Assembly (NCBI RefSeq): GCF_036669915.1
Contig: NC_089320.1
Span: forward strand, 3,514,629-3,578,628
Direction: 5' to 3'
Origin: Pocillopora verrucosa
Lineage: Eukaryota > Cnidaria > Anthozoa > Scleractinia > Pocilloporidae
DNA: 64,000 bases
In this document: positions 22,552-32,956 of the stretch, piece by piece
How positions within the stretch are numbered: the first letter of the stretch is position 1
Layout of the letters: every line of letters begins with the position of its first letter
Notes under the pieces: generated by a model
Database searches by the model: none
What the model was told of the DNA's origin: nothing
What the model saw: only the letters and a program-made list of their open reading frames with translations
Translations under genes and position numbers: made by a program

Positions 22552-24527
22552 TTAAGGTGGGACTTAACCTAAAAAAGACCCCTTTTTTCAATGACTTGTC
22601 ACATCCACAGTTTTTAGTTAAACCATATAAAACCATATATCACTGAAAAGCTAATGAATCACAGATTTCAGTTTTTTCAATTATTTCTGCACACAGTTTA
22701 TTTGTAACCTGATACCAGCAAAATATTGTTACCCCATACTGTGCACAACCCACATGTACTCTAGAAAAGAAATCTTGATATGGAATGCAGCTAGCTCTGA
22801 TTTGTTTTTATAACTATATAGTATATAGGCTAATCATGGGGATGAGCATAGAGTTTTAAAAAATATAAAAAACTTTGGTTCCAGCCTCCAGTTAAAGTAA
22901 AGCAAAATTTTTGGGGTGAATTTCCACCACAATTTTCTTTGTAACTTTTGACAAAGTAAAGCTACAGAAAAACCCTTTGCTCATTCCCAGACACTCTTTG
23001 AAAGCAATAAACATTGAAAATTTCAAGTCAATTGGTTAAATCCTCTATGAGATATGTTTTCTAGAATGCGCAAAATGCACATTTTGAGAAAAGTGCGATT
23101 AAAGTTAAAAAGCTAAAACGAAGATTGTCTGCACAAATTTGCATGGCTATGAACTATCCAATATCATAGCAAATGTTTCTTTCAGTCACTTAGAAGCCTC
23201 CAGGTTCATAGGTATCACCATCAGCCTCCCGTAGGGCATCTTCTCTGCGTGTGCGCCTCATTTGCTCTCCTTGCCGGCGCTTCTTTTCTTTAGCAGAGGT
23301 CTGAAGGTCCGATTTTCTCAACCGCCTCTTGTCCTTTTCTTCTGAGGCCTTCTGAGTGTACTCCCCTGCTGGAATTACCAGTCTCTGCATTATTCTTGCT
23401 CTGCTGGCAGCTCCACTATGAAAATGGCACACAGTAGAAGCTTCAAGGCAGGAGCTACACTCCACAGAGAGGTCTGCCATTAGCCCATTTCTCCCAGAAG
23501 AATTCTCCTTCAGAGTTAAACTCCCTAGAACATAATAACAGTATACACTAAAGTTATTTTGTGCATTCTCATACATGTATATGAGTCACAAAATTTATTC
23601 ACCACATACCACACAACAGACAGTTACAACTGTAATTTTTAATAAATGAAAACAATAAAGATAGTACTGAAGAGAAGTAAAAAAACATTCTTAGAGAAAA
23701 AAATGGAAACTGCACACTGTTACTAGCATATGCTACGAGACATGAACAGTAAAGAAAAGGTTAAAAGTAAAACAGATGTTCACTTATGTTTTCTCACCTT
23801 CCTCGCACACATGTGCTTCAGACAACGTGGCATATAATTTCTTGAGGTCTACAAGTCTGTATCCCTCTCCCTGAAAATCATTTACATCAGAAATCTTTGA
23901 TGAACTATCTGGTGAATCTTCTGGTCTCATTTTGAGTCTCGAAGCACTGATGGAAGCACTTTCGGCATCTGACAGAGCCTCATCACACGAGGAACTCGAT
24001 GCTGAGTTTGTGACTTCTCTATCCGCACGCGGCATTTTCTTCGCTTTCCTTGCGTATCTCTGCACTCCAGTAAAAGGCTTTCCTTTCCGCTTTCTTCTAT
24101 ATACAGTATTCTTCTTCCCTCCTGGCATTTTAGACAAAAACTTCGCTGATATAAAACTCGAATCTCGCTCTCACAGTATCTCCACAGTTGAAAACACGCC
24201 AGCTTTCAATCCCACGCCACCTCCGACTAGCTATACTTCATGTAAGGGGTCATATAGCTTCCTCTTGAAAATACTGAGGAAATTCTAGGAATTGGATGGA
24301 CTTTCGGGCTTCAAATTGGAGAAAGACTGAAAGATGCTACGTTGCGTTGCCATGGTAACCAAAAATATTTTTTTACTAGCTTGCAGAAAACTTATCGTAG
24401 GCAACAAAATAAAGCAAATTAGTCTTAAAAACTCATGTCATGGCTTTCTTCTATGCCTGAAGTTTCAGATTTCTCCAAAAACAAAAATGCATTTTGTAGT
24501 CAAATTTTAGGTTAAGTCCCACCTTAA
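22552..24527 (-). mobile_element. Kolobok-like DNA transposon, internally deleted
   Basis: Perfect 19-bp terminal inverted repeats (GGTGGGACTTAACCTAAAA at 22556-22574 and its complement at 24505-24523) are flanked on both sides by TTAA (22552-22555 and 24524-24527). TTAA target sites with TIRs starting GG fit Kolobok better than piggyBac, whose ends start CCC/CCT. Element body is 1,968 bp and carries one two-exon gene on the minus strand. Intact ends suggest it is, or recently was, mobilisable. Confidence 0.85.
23190..24128 (-). CDS. Transposase-derived protein lacking the catalytic core (221 aa)
   Basis: Exon 1 24128-23798 and exon 2 23524-23190, with clean GTGAGA donor and TTCTAG acceptor, join in phase (G|GG) into 221 codons plus stop; ATG chosen at 24128. 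The N-terminus is basic (KKNTVYRRKRKGKP). Next comes YRLVDLKKLYATLSEAHVC then a Zn-ribbon-like part (ECSSCLEASTVCHFH), which I associate with the N-terminus of cnidarian Mutator-like/Kolobok transposases. The C-terminus (RLVIPAGEYTQ, then a Lys/Arg-rich tail ending DALREADGDTYEPGGF) resembles the far C-terminus of the same proteins. The several-hundred-residue DDE core expected between them is absent. A DNA-binding remnant is plausible; function unknown. Confidence 0.7.
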
Positions 24528-25300
24528 GCGTTCGGAACTTCATTGCTTTTAATTTTAAATTGTCTTTACTTTTGACGACTGCTCGAAAGATGTCCTAAAG
24601 AAAACGGATTTTGACTCTTTTACATGTTTAATTTTCTATTTTGTTGCTTCTAGGCGTTGTTTTCCTAGCCGCTTTTCATTAATCTACAGAACAACCTCCA
24701 AAATTGTACACCCTCTAAATATTTTCAAAATTAATATTCTCCTTTTAAAAAACTGGAAACCGAAAAATGCCTCCAAAAACAACAAAATATCTCGGTTTTA
24801 AATGACAGCCGCTTTTTTCTCAACAAATTTCGTTGAATTTTAAAACTCGTGCGTTTGAGCCCGCGTCATTCACAGTATGCCTGTGACGTAGCATTTCGTT
24901 ATTTAGCTCTGCCTGCTCGACCCCGTTCCGGGCCTCTCGCCGACTCGCATTGCTTAATACCTTGTACCATGACTCTCTTGCGGGCAAAGAAAAACTCGTG
25001 CCTAAGCGACGATGGCCTTCTCACAGGCTGCACAAAAATCAACATCTGGAATTCACTTTTCCGCATATTCAATAAGCCTCGTTTAGTAACCTTTTTTGGT
25101 AGCAAAAATATAATAGACCACACACTGCTGCGCTCGCTGTCGGTTCAGAAGGTTAATTTGGTTAACTTCAATTGCATACTCTTGGTTGAGATTTTTGATG
25201 GACATTTTCCCTTGAGCGGTGTCAACCGAGCTGTGTGCGACGACTCCCTTACCGGCATAAAATGCTCCCTTAGTGTTCCATCTTAAAACTGAACAAGGAA
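24528..25300. other. Intergenic, no gene supported
   Basis: Open frames exist on both strands around 24849-25325, but they overlap each other and resemble no family known to me. No splice-consistent gene was seen. Confidence 0.35.
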
Positions 25301-25445
25301 AGTATGTTTCTAAAGAAACTGTCATGTCATACTGTGTCGATGGAGATATTACAACATAATTTTGGTTTCATCAACTGAGCTGATAATGTAAATTGGTCTC
25401 TAGAGAAATTTCTACAGGTGACATCTCGAGCTCTACGCTTTCGTT
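25301..25445 (+). repeat. Diverged relative of the palindromic MITE
   Basis: Starts GTTTCTAAAGAAACTGTC...TGTGTCGATGGAGA and continues CAACTGAGCTGATAATGTAA ATTGG, matching the left side of the elements at 18121 and 46220 with many changes; the right arm is not clearly present. Confidence 0.5.
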
Positions 25446-25751
25446 AGAGCGAAGGCCCCTTTTTTTTTCAAACTGATTGCCTGTGAAATTTTGTTGCATA
25501 ATCTTTGTGGACTTACTCTGTAAAACTCTGAAACGAGATCTAACATCACGTATGGCGACTTAGCACCCACCTGCTAAATTTCAAAGCAAAAACAAGTTTG
25601 TATTGATGCTCAAAATATAAAATATTATAAGCCGAATTGAGCAATCAGAATAACATTAATTAGTCAGTTTACAAAATTTTATTTACAGAACGATTGAGCT
25701 CCCCAAATTGTTTTTCGACAAGGTGAGTTTCTATAATGAGACTTTAAAAAA

Positions 25752-26560
25752 TTTTGCAAATTTATAGTTCAAACAAGAGCCGGTAAGTTTGTTTGTAAAG
25801 TCTGCGGTTAAAAATACATTAACCTTCATTACCCGAATAGTCTTTCTGTTTTTCGTTTGCGATCTAAAAATTAGCCATCTTTTCTATATTCTATTTACTA
25901 ACACAAACCTTTCAAAACTGTTGATCCTAGCAGTATGCTGGACACTTGTTACATAGAAACCTACAAATGGCCTCGCAAGGGTCTCTGTGAATCAGAATAG
26001 AGCCACAGAACGAAGGTCTGAAGTTCGATCTCTCAGGGGGGACTTTGAATTTATTTTCTTCACTCCTGTTGCTTTCTTGTGCAATCTGTTTTAGTTCAGA
26101 CGATGCATCCTCTCGTTTTCGCGGTTTCTGAATTGAAGCTTGAAATTTTCCTTCCTGATCTTTGAGTTGAGGTTATTTGTCACAAAAACTCGTTCAGGAT
26201 ATTGTTCAGCAGATTGTGTGATTCGACAGAATTTTGCAATTTATAGTTCACACAAGAATCGGCAAGTTTATTTGTTAAGTCTGTGGTTAAAAATACATAA
26301 ACTTTAATTACCCGAAAAGTATTTCTGTTCTTTATTTTCGATCTCAACTTTAGCCATCTTTTCTATATTATATTTACTCACACGAACCTTTTAAAACTGT
26401 TGATCCTAGCAGTATGCAGGACGCATACCGATGAACCTAAAAATGGTTTCGCTCAAGGATCTCTGTGAATCAGAGGAATTTTTCAGGAGGGACTTTGAAT
26501 ATGTTTTCTTCACGCTTGTTGTTTTCCTGTTCAATTCGTTTTCCTTCAGACGAGTGGGAG
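25752..26560 (+). repeat. Diverged direct duplication around an NLR scrap
   Basis: 25752-26100 and 26230-26552 align as direct copies about 480 bp apart (shared GCCATCTTTTCTATATT, AAAACTGTTGATCCTAGCAG TATGC, TCTCTGTGAATCAGA, GACTTTGAAT). Between them, about 26103-26170, lies sequence nearly identical to the NLR coding region at about 20293-20352. Divergence suggests an old duplication. Confidence 0.75.
26103..26170 (-). pseudogene. Fragment of NLR NACHT coding sequence
   Basis: CGCGGTTTCTGAATTGA and TTTTCCTTCCTGATCTTTGA match the NLR gene (about 20309-20352) in the same orientation with a few mismatches. The source codes for residues just after Walker B (KENFKPQFRNRVDE). Too short to be functional; a remnant of another NLR copy. 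Confidence 0.75.
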
Positions 26561-27965
26561 AATTTTGAGTTGAACGAGAATTGCATCATAAGGCAAGAGG
26601 GGAAAAAAAAGCCGTTAAGATTCTTCCTTTTCAGCTTTGCCACCCGTGCCGCGCACCTATCAAAAAATGCTCGCAGACTAGTCAGGCTGACAAATTTCTC
26701 CAACGTTGGAGTTTCCTATTAAATTTTCTTCGTTTTAAAAATGGCATGTCGGCTAATTCCTCGACAAGATAAAACTTGGTAAGAGGAAACTTACCAAGGA
26801 CTGAAAAACTTGAATGCAGCGATAGACTGCCACTCCTTAACTAACGAACGCCGTTCAGCAAGTTTTCGTTTGCAAGTGGCCGCCAAGCTAATTTTCTCAG
26901 CGGATGAATGGGTCGTGCAAACCTCAAAAGAAAAGTGCGCGCGCAGGTGAACCATTGACATGGCAATCAAGAGGGAGGGGGAAGGGTTAAGAGGGGGGAG
27001 GGGTGTATGCGATCAATTGTTTACTTAGATATGAAACGAGAAAACGTGACGGCGCGTACCAACAAAATCTGGCACGCTCTCGGTTGCAGCTTACCACCAA
27101 AGTAGAAATAATCTCAAAACCAGCAGAAAATCTTATTTACATTAGCATCTGTAAAGCCTTGTGTAAATCGTGCGTATTACAAATTCATTCAACTTGGTCA
27201 GTTTCTTTAAATTCCAAAGAGGAACAAGCTCTAATTGACTTTATTGTCATGGATTTCGCTTGTAACAGTTGCCAAGAACAAGTTAAATGATTTTAAAGCT
27301 GGTTTATATCTCCGAACAATGACAATGGTGCATTCAAGTTTATTCGAGCTAAGTAATTGACAAAACATCGTACATTAAGTAACTGAAAAACCATCAAAGG
27401 TCGAACGTTGATAATTCATCATTTGATTCTCAAATTCTAACAACAGCTACAATATCGGTTGTATCTCCAAAAGTATTGCACAGGCAAGAAGAGCTTTTTG
27501 ACAAGGTTGAGTACCTATCAGGTGATGATTTCAGTAAATTAATAGCGTTTATTTCAGAATTTATTTAGTCTCAAAAGCAAAATATATAAATTCTTATTTT
27601 CATTCTTTATTTTTTCATTAAAACTATCTACAGAATCTCACTTAAAACTGGTCTAAGGTGTACATGTGATAGGCTGTGTTTCAAAAACTAAAACAGTCGA
27701 GACTGCATCTCTCGTATTATTCATTTTCCATCAAGACTATGAAAAAATTTAAGTTTAACTAGAGGCGAAAGGTTGTGTTTAAAAAACATCAATCTGAGAT
27801 CTCTCGTAGTATACATTGAAAACATCTTATGCATTTTTGTACAATGTTCAACAGATTGTCACTTCAAACCGCAATCAACAGTTTAAGATGTAAGTTAATC
27901 ACACTAGCACAGATATGCACTGTTTGTAACACACATCGTCCCGCAAAAGATACTTGCGGATTGTC
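26561..27965. other. Intergenic with G-rich motif
   Basis: No gene recognised. GAGGGAGGGGGAAGGGTTAAG followed by AGGGGGGAGGGG at about 26971-27003 has four G tracts with short loops and could form a G-quadruplex on the plus strand. Overlapping open frames near 26465-26772 and 27003-27290 lack family resemblance. Confidence 0.45.
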
Positions 27966-29039
27966 TTATTTTGTACGGGCAGCAAACTTCAAAGGGTCCA
28001 GGGTTGAGTGTTTAATCTTCAGTGCACGGGGCGGAATTAGTGTTGAGATGTTTTGAAGTTGAGTTGGTGGCCGGGATGCCTCAGTTTTAATAGGAGCGCT
28101 ATTAAACCCAGGCACTGTCATCCTCAGGAAACAAGCTCCTCGTAAGATCTCTGCTTGCTCATGTTTTGGCAAGTCTTTCACGAGCTTAACTGTCTTCTGC
28201 CAGCGATTGAACTCTCGGGTTAAGGAAGGCCTCTCTCCTGCTACAGTAGCTCGGCGTTGTCTTCTTTGGATTGGAACAACGGCCTTCCGTCCCTCGTCGG
28301 GTGCTGCTTCGCAATCATCTTTCGGGACACTTTCGGATTCCTTTCGCTTGCAGCCCTCCAGCACAATATCTTCTAATTTAGGAGCAAGGTACTGCGAGAC
28401 TTTTCGCTTTAGAAGGGCATTATTGCAACTCTTTAAATTTTCTTTGACTTCTTTTAAATCCCAGGCGTTGAATCTTCTTGAGGCGTCCTCCGATTCTGCG
28501 TCTTCCCCCACAAACATCAAGCTAGGAATTGGGGTCACAACGTCCGATACACTGCGACGGTACTTTGGCTCGGACTTTTGGGCTGAAGCGATCCTGGGAA
28601 CATAATTTGGTCGACTGCTAATACTTGGAGCTTTACTTTCAACTAGAGCATGGTCTTGCCCGGTAGACTTTGGTGTCAGGAGAAGGCACTTTTCTGACAA
28701 ACTTCCACGAGATTTGGGCATGGAAGTTGTGCAATCGGCGTTCAGTTCAGCTCTATCCAGAAAATATGGACTCATGCTTTGCTTTGGTTTCTCAGCCAAC
28801 CTTGGTAAGGGGCAAGCACCATTTTGACTGACTTTGGGAGGTGGTCGGCATTGTTCGCCATTTTTCGCATCATAGTACTTTGCGATGTACAAGTGCTGGA
28901 GGGCAAAGCTTGACATTTTGGCAGCTGATTCGCGAAGAATCTTCTTTTTCATTTTTTCGATCTCGTCCAGCCTTTTGGACAGCGACTTCTCCTCGCACGG
29001 GTTTTTGCTTAAAAGAGCGATAGACAAATAACTCTTCAT
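27966..29039 (-). CDS. Unrecognised 357-aa single-exon protein
   Basis: One uninterrupted frame from ATG at 29039 (MKSYLSIALLSKNPCEEKSL). No family recognised. A helical, charged N-terminus (SLSKRLDEIEKMKKKILRES) could form a short coiled coil. Most of the rest is rich in Ser, Pro, Lys and Glu and looks disordered, with basic clusters (QRRQRRATVAGERPSLTREF) and a hydrophobic patch near the end (AEILRGACFLRMTVPGF). No signal peptide or membrane segment, so cytosolic or nuclear is likely. The reverse strand carries only a shorter frame, and base composition is clearly more GC-rich than the flanks, which supports real coding. Neighbours give no functional hint. Confidence 0.68.
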   Translation of the reverse strand: MKSYLSIALLSKNPCEEKSLSKRLDEIEKMKKKILRESAAKMSSFALQHLYIAKYYDAKNGEQCRPPPKVSQNGACPLPRLAEKPKQSMSPYFLDRAELNADCTTSMPKSRGSLSEKCLLLTPKSTGQDHALVESKAPSISSRPNYVPRIASAQKSEPKYRRSVSDVVTPIPSLMFVGEDAESEDASRRFNAWDLKEVKENLKSCNNALLKRKVSQYLAPKLEDIVLEGCKRKESESVPKDDCEAAPDEGRKAVVPIQRRQRRATVAGERPSLTREFNRWQKTVKLVKDLPKHEQAEILRGACFLRMTVPGFNSAPIKTEASRPPTQLQNISTLIPPRALKIKHSTLDPLKFAARTK

Positions 29040-29289
29040 TCTATCGCCTTGTGTCCGTCTTCAGTTCTGTGTCAGTTGGTGCTGGCTCTGTTCCTCTCGC
29101 TGTAACTTCTCCGGTACAGGAGCGGAAAATTTAAACTCATTAGTTAATTAAGTAACATGTAGTTGTTTGAGCAAAGGCTCAGCATTTCAATAAACGGGGT
29201 TGTTTATTTACTTTGACCAGGCTTACATTAATTCTTGTTTGCACAACATCTTTTTGCTCCTTCCGAAAATTGTAAACATGCATGCGCTT

Positions 29290-30160
29290 GAGACCTTGTA
29301 CAAAGTGTAGAAACATAGGTTTGCCTCTGTATTTCACTTTACCTCTTGTTGTTTATTATATTACTTTTATAAAGGGTTGTTTTCATTCCTTTTTACACGA
29401 TGATACGGGTATGAAATTGCAAAAATGATCGGAAATAATTTGAAAATATACCACGTGCCGTTTGAAACGTGACTGCACGAAACTGGTCAAAAAAGAAACG
29501 TGCATACATGACATATTGATTTCCATTTAAATTGCCTCTGGACTTCACTCTGCCTGTGGCTGTTCTCTGCACGGTCCAAGAAAAGTATTTTAATTTTTCC
29601 TTTTTAAACGTTGACATGGATATGAAGTATAAAACGGATGGCAATTAAACTTCGAACCTGGATTACGTGCCCTTTGGACCCGTGACCTTAAAATTGACTT
29701 TACTGAACTGTGCAAACATAGGTATCCGTTCTGTTTTTCACTCTCGATCCCTGTAACATTTTCAGTAGTTGTTCGTGAATAGAGTTCTAAGTTTTTCTTT
29801 TTAAGTTCTGGCCTAGGTTCAAAATTGAAAAACGGCCGCGAATAAATGGAAAATTGATCACGTGCCCTTTCTACCCGTGACCTTGGGGGCTGCTTGGGAA
29901 GGAAGTGTTCAAACATAGTCCCGGTTCTTAGTGCTTCTGTATCTCGTCCTTACGGCTACGGTTAACTGTATCGTTTCCGTATAAAGTATAAATTGTTTCC
30001 TTTTTAAAGCGCTGACTTGAGTATGAAAAAAGAAAAAAGCACTTAGACAAAAGTGGAAATTCCGTAGTTAAAATCGCTGGCCATCTAAGGTCATACAACT
30101 TAACTTGTTACATAACTGAGTATCTGTTATGTAATTACGTAACTGACATGGTCACGCTTA
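29290..30160 (+). repeat. Diverged arm of the foldback element
   Basis: Three to four imperfect repeats of about 195-213 bp, each containing ACGTGCC(G/C)TTT...CGTGACC (29451, 29664, 29858), then ...AAACATAGG, CACTCT.CCTGT and a pyrimidine run. Same order and orientation as the right arm at 33997-35227, including the outer GGAAATTCCGT...TCGCTGGCCATC and TATGTAATTACG pieces. A lone, older half-element. Confidence 0.8.
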
Positions 30161-31297
30161 AGCCAGGAGATCTTTGAAAAAGAAAACTACGCATGTAGGC
30201 ACAGACTGAAATGAAATTCGATTATCACAGCTATTATAACTAAGCTAGTCCCAAATATAATACTTGCTGCGTTTTTGTTTTGAAATTAGAAGCACTGTTC
30301 CCTGTGCACATGACTGCTCACGTGGCCCGTAAAAAAAAGGGTATCCTCAGCGTACTTGTGGGTGGTGAAGTACTGGCCGTTGTGCATGCTGGGCTTGTTG
30401 TGTATGACGTAGTACTCTCTTGTACAACTAAGACTTTTTCACACCACGTCGCTTTCTTTTTCTTGTTTCCCTTCAGATGTAACAAACTGTGCTATGAAGA
30501 GGTTATAAACGAACATGGCTGAACGTTTAGAAAATATTCCGTAGTTTTATCGCAAAGGGGTACAATGTCAATGACACTGACTCGTTGGTGACGTAACGCA
30601 GTAAAACACCACATAATCATTTGCATCACATTACGTACTAAAATATTGACAAAAAAACTTAAATGAAATGCAATGCAGAAAGCCAATTTGACAGATTTCT
30701 TCATCACCCCGATCCCCGATCTCGTCCTCGCTCTGAGACCACCTTGAGCAAACCACAACGACGACGGCATCGAAGACGTAGCAAATTAAATGATCTAATA
30801 GGCAGAACAATAGCCAAGCATGTGTGTTTTTTTAATTTTGTGTATTTTAAGCCATCTCCTGCAAAATAACAGCATGAAATCACCAAACTTTGTGTGGCCT
30901 CAGGACGGAAACTCCGACGGCAAATTATTAAAGGTTATACAACTGTTTCGAGAAAGGTTATCGGAAAAAATGACAAAAATGCAATCGGCAATCTCGAATG
31001 GTTATCTCGGTATCCGGCGATCAATAAACTTTTATAGGTCTAATAAATAATGATTAAAAAATCATGATCAAACCAGCTTTGCCTTCTCCGTTACTGTGAC
31101 TTTTTCATAGATTTCCCTGAAATCTTGAGGTGAAGGAACCGTGACCGGAAGACTACCCACAATACCTTTCGGGGTAATTGCGTGGCGCGGCTTGTGTAGG
31201 AGGACAGTTTTAAGCACGTCTTAGTAAGCCATGGCTTAAAAAAAGACGAAAAACAACTGGAATTAATGAAATCGTAGCTTTTTCGCGGCTTACTTCA
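30161..31297. other. Intergenic, no gene seen
   Basis: Short open frames on both strands at 30280-31050 show no family resemblance. AGAAAGGTTATCGGAAAAAATGAC near 30951-30975 resembles AGAAAGGTTGTCGGAAAAAATAAGG upstream of the GT31 copies (about 36322), so a scrap of that flank may be here. Confidence 0.35.
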
Positions 31298-32533
31298 GAT
31301 GCAGCTCGCGTTAGATGCGAACTTAGACTGCGCAAGCGCAATTTTCTTCCTGCGCTTGCGCAGACTCGGGTGCAGGCCGTAAATCCGAGGGGGAAAAAAC
31401 GAGATTCTGTAACTTACCTTATGGACCGTCATGTTATCTCTGGGTTCGAAAAAAGGGGGAATATTTCAATTCAAACAAACTATTATAACCTGTCTTAGAG
31501 TGAAATTCAGCACGCTAAATTGACCTATCATAACGTACATACAAACTGGGAGATACAATTACATCATGAGGTGTATTTCCGTCGCTTAATTACATAATAG
31601 TTGCAGAGTTATATAACAAATGACGCGAACTTTGATGGTCAGCGACTTGCACGGAATTTTCCATTTTAATGCAGTACGTCGACTTATTTCATATTCATAT
31701 TTAATCTTTATACATCAATTAAACAGTTGAAAATAACTGGCAGAGTGAAACGCAGAGGCACTAGGAGCGTAGACCCAGTTTTGCACAATTCCTTCAAAAC
31801 TGTCGCCCAGGTCATGGTTCGAAAGGGCACGTGATCTAATTTTTTATTTCTTCGCTGCTGTTTTTCAATTTCGTACCCCTGTCATTGCACAAAAGAAAAA
31901 CTTAAAACTCTGTAAATAAATAATACCCGAAAAAGTCACAGGGAGAGTGAAAAACAGTGGCAATTAAAACGGAAAACTATGTTTGCACACCTCGGGTCCA
32001 AAGGGCACGAAATCTCGTTTCGTTTCTTCGCTCACACGTTTTTCCTTTTTATTCCCATGTCAGTTTTTAAGAAAAGAAAAATTAAAAACCCCCTTCATAA
32101 ACGATATGGTGAACAGAAACAGGCAAAGTAAAAAACAGAGGCAATTATAACCGAGACCTACATTTGCACACTTCACTTAAAACAACATTTAGTGTCACGG
32201 TTCAAATGACACGGAATCCCCAGTTTCGATATTTCTTCTCCTGCGTTTTTCTGTTTTAAACCCACGTCAGCACTGCTCAAAAAAAAAGGAAAGATAACAT
32301 CCCTATTACACTCATTTACGATATTGAGAAGAGCAACAGGCAGAGTGAAATTCAAAGGCAATTAAAATGGAAACCATTGTTTGCACAATCCCTCAGGATC
32401 ACTTTCAGGGTCACAGGTTCAAACGGCACGTAATCTATAGCTATTTTTGCAGCGTTTCTTTAAATTTCATTGCAGGCTGCCTTGTGAGAAATGAATTTGA
32501 AATATAATACGTGGATGATAAATAACATTTAGG

Positions 32534-32740
32534 GAGGGATCTTCTTGGAATTAGTGATTCACTTATACCAAGTCAGTTGAACTACATTCATGGATTAAAG
32601 TATCCCAACACTTCTGAGCAAGGGTTCAATGCCTATCACAGTTTTTGTATATCGCTGTACGCGAAATATCACCTGCTTCGATTATTCTGTGAAATCTGTT
32701 TACCCTGTCGGCTGATTTTCTGTACCACAAGAATTTAAGA
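32534..32740 (+). pseudogene. GT31 C-terminal fragment inside the foldback element
   Basis: GGATCTTCTTGGAATTAGTG ATTC...AAGTCAGTTGAACTACATTC...TCTGAGCAAGGGTTCAATGCC...CTTCGATTATTCTGTG matches the last ~70 codons of the GT31 copies at 37838-38040, with changes and small losses. Only the gene tail is present, so it is dead. It starts six bases inside the left arm's inner border. Confidence 0.85.
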
Positions 32741-32812
32741 AATAATTTAATGGTCTTAAACCAAATGAATCGTTTCTCTTGTATCGAACTGCTTGCAAAT
32801 GGACAGACATGG

Positions 32813-32956
32813 AACTCGATGTCGACGATATATCGACCGCACATCTCATACCCAGGTATGACAAGTCAGTAGATGAAAAGATTATCATGAAATTCACTAG
32901 GAGAGCTCAGACGGGAACGAGTTGCAAGAAAATTGCTAGAAAGAAAGCTGGTGGCT
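32813..32956 (+). pseudogene. LINE ORF1-like fragment
   Basis: A frame MELDVDDISTAHLIPRYDKS VDEKIIMKFTRRAQTG..KIARKKAGG ends at TAG 32954-32956. The pattern DIxxAHxIP...IIxKFxxR resembles the C-terminal domain of LINE ORF1 proteins. Short, no flanking domains. Sits in the foldback centre next to the GT31 scrap. Confidence 0.45.

Noticed and set aside
22552-24527. piggyBac element
   Set aside because: TTAA target fits, but the TIR starts GG rather than CC and the protein ends resemble Mutator-like/Kolobok proteins.
24849-25325. Overlapping open frames on both strands (up to 145 codons)
   Set aside because: They shadow one another and neither resembles a known protein or shows splice sites.
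28207-28605. Plus-strand frame of 132 codons opposite the 357-aa gene
   Set aside because: Shadow of the longer minus-strand frame.
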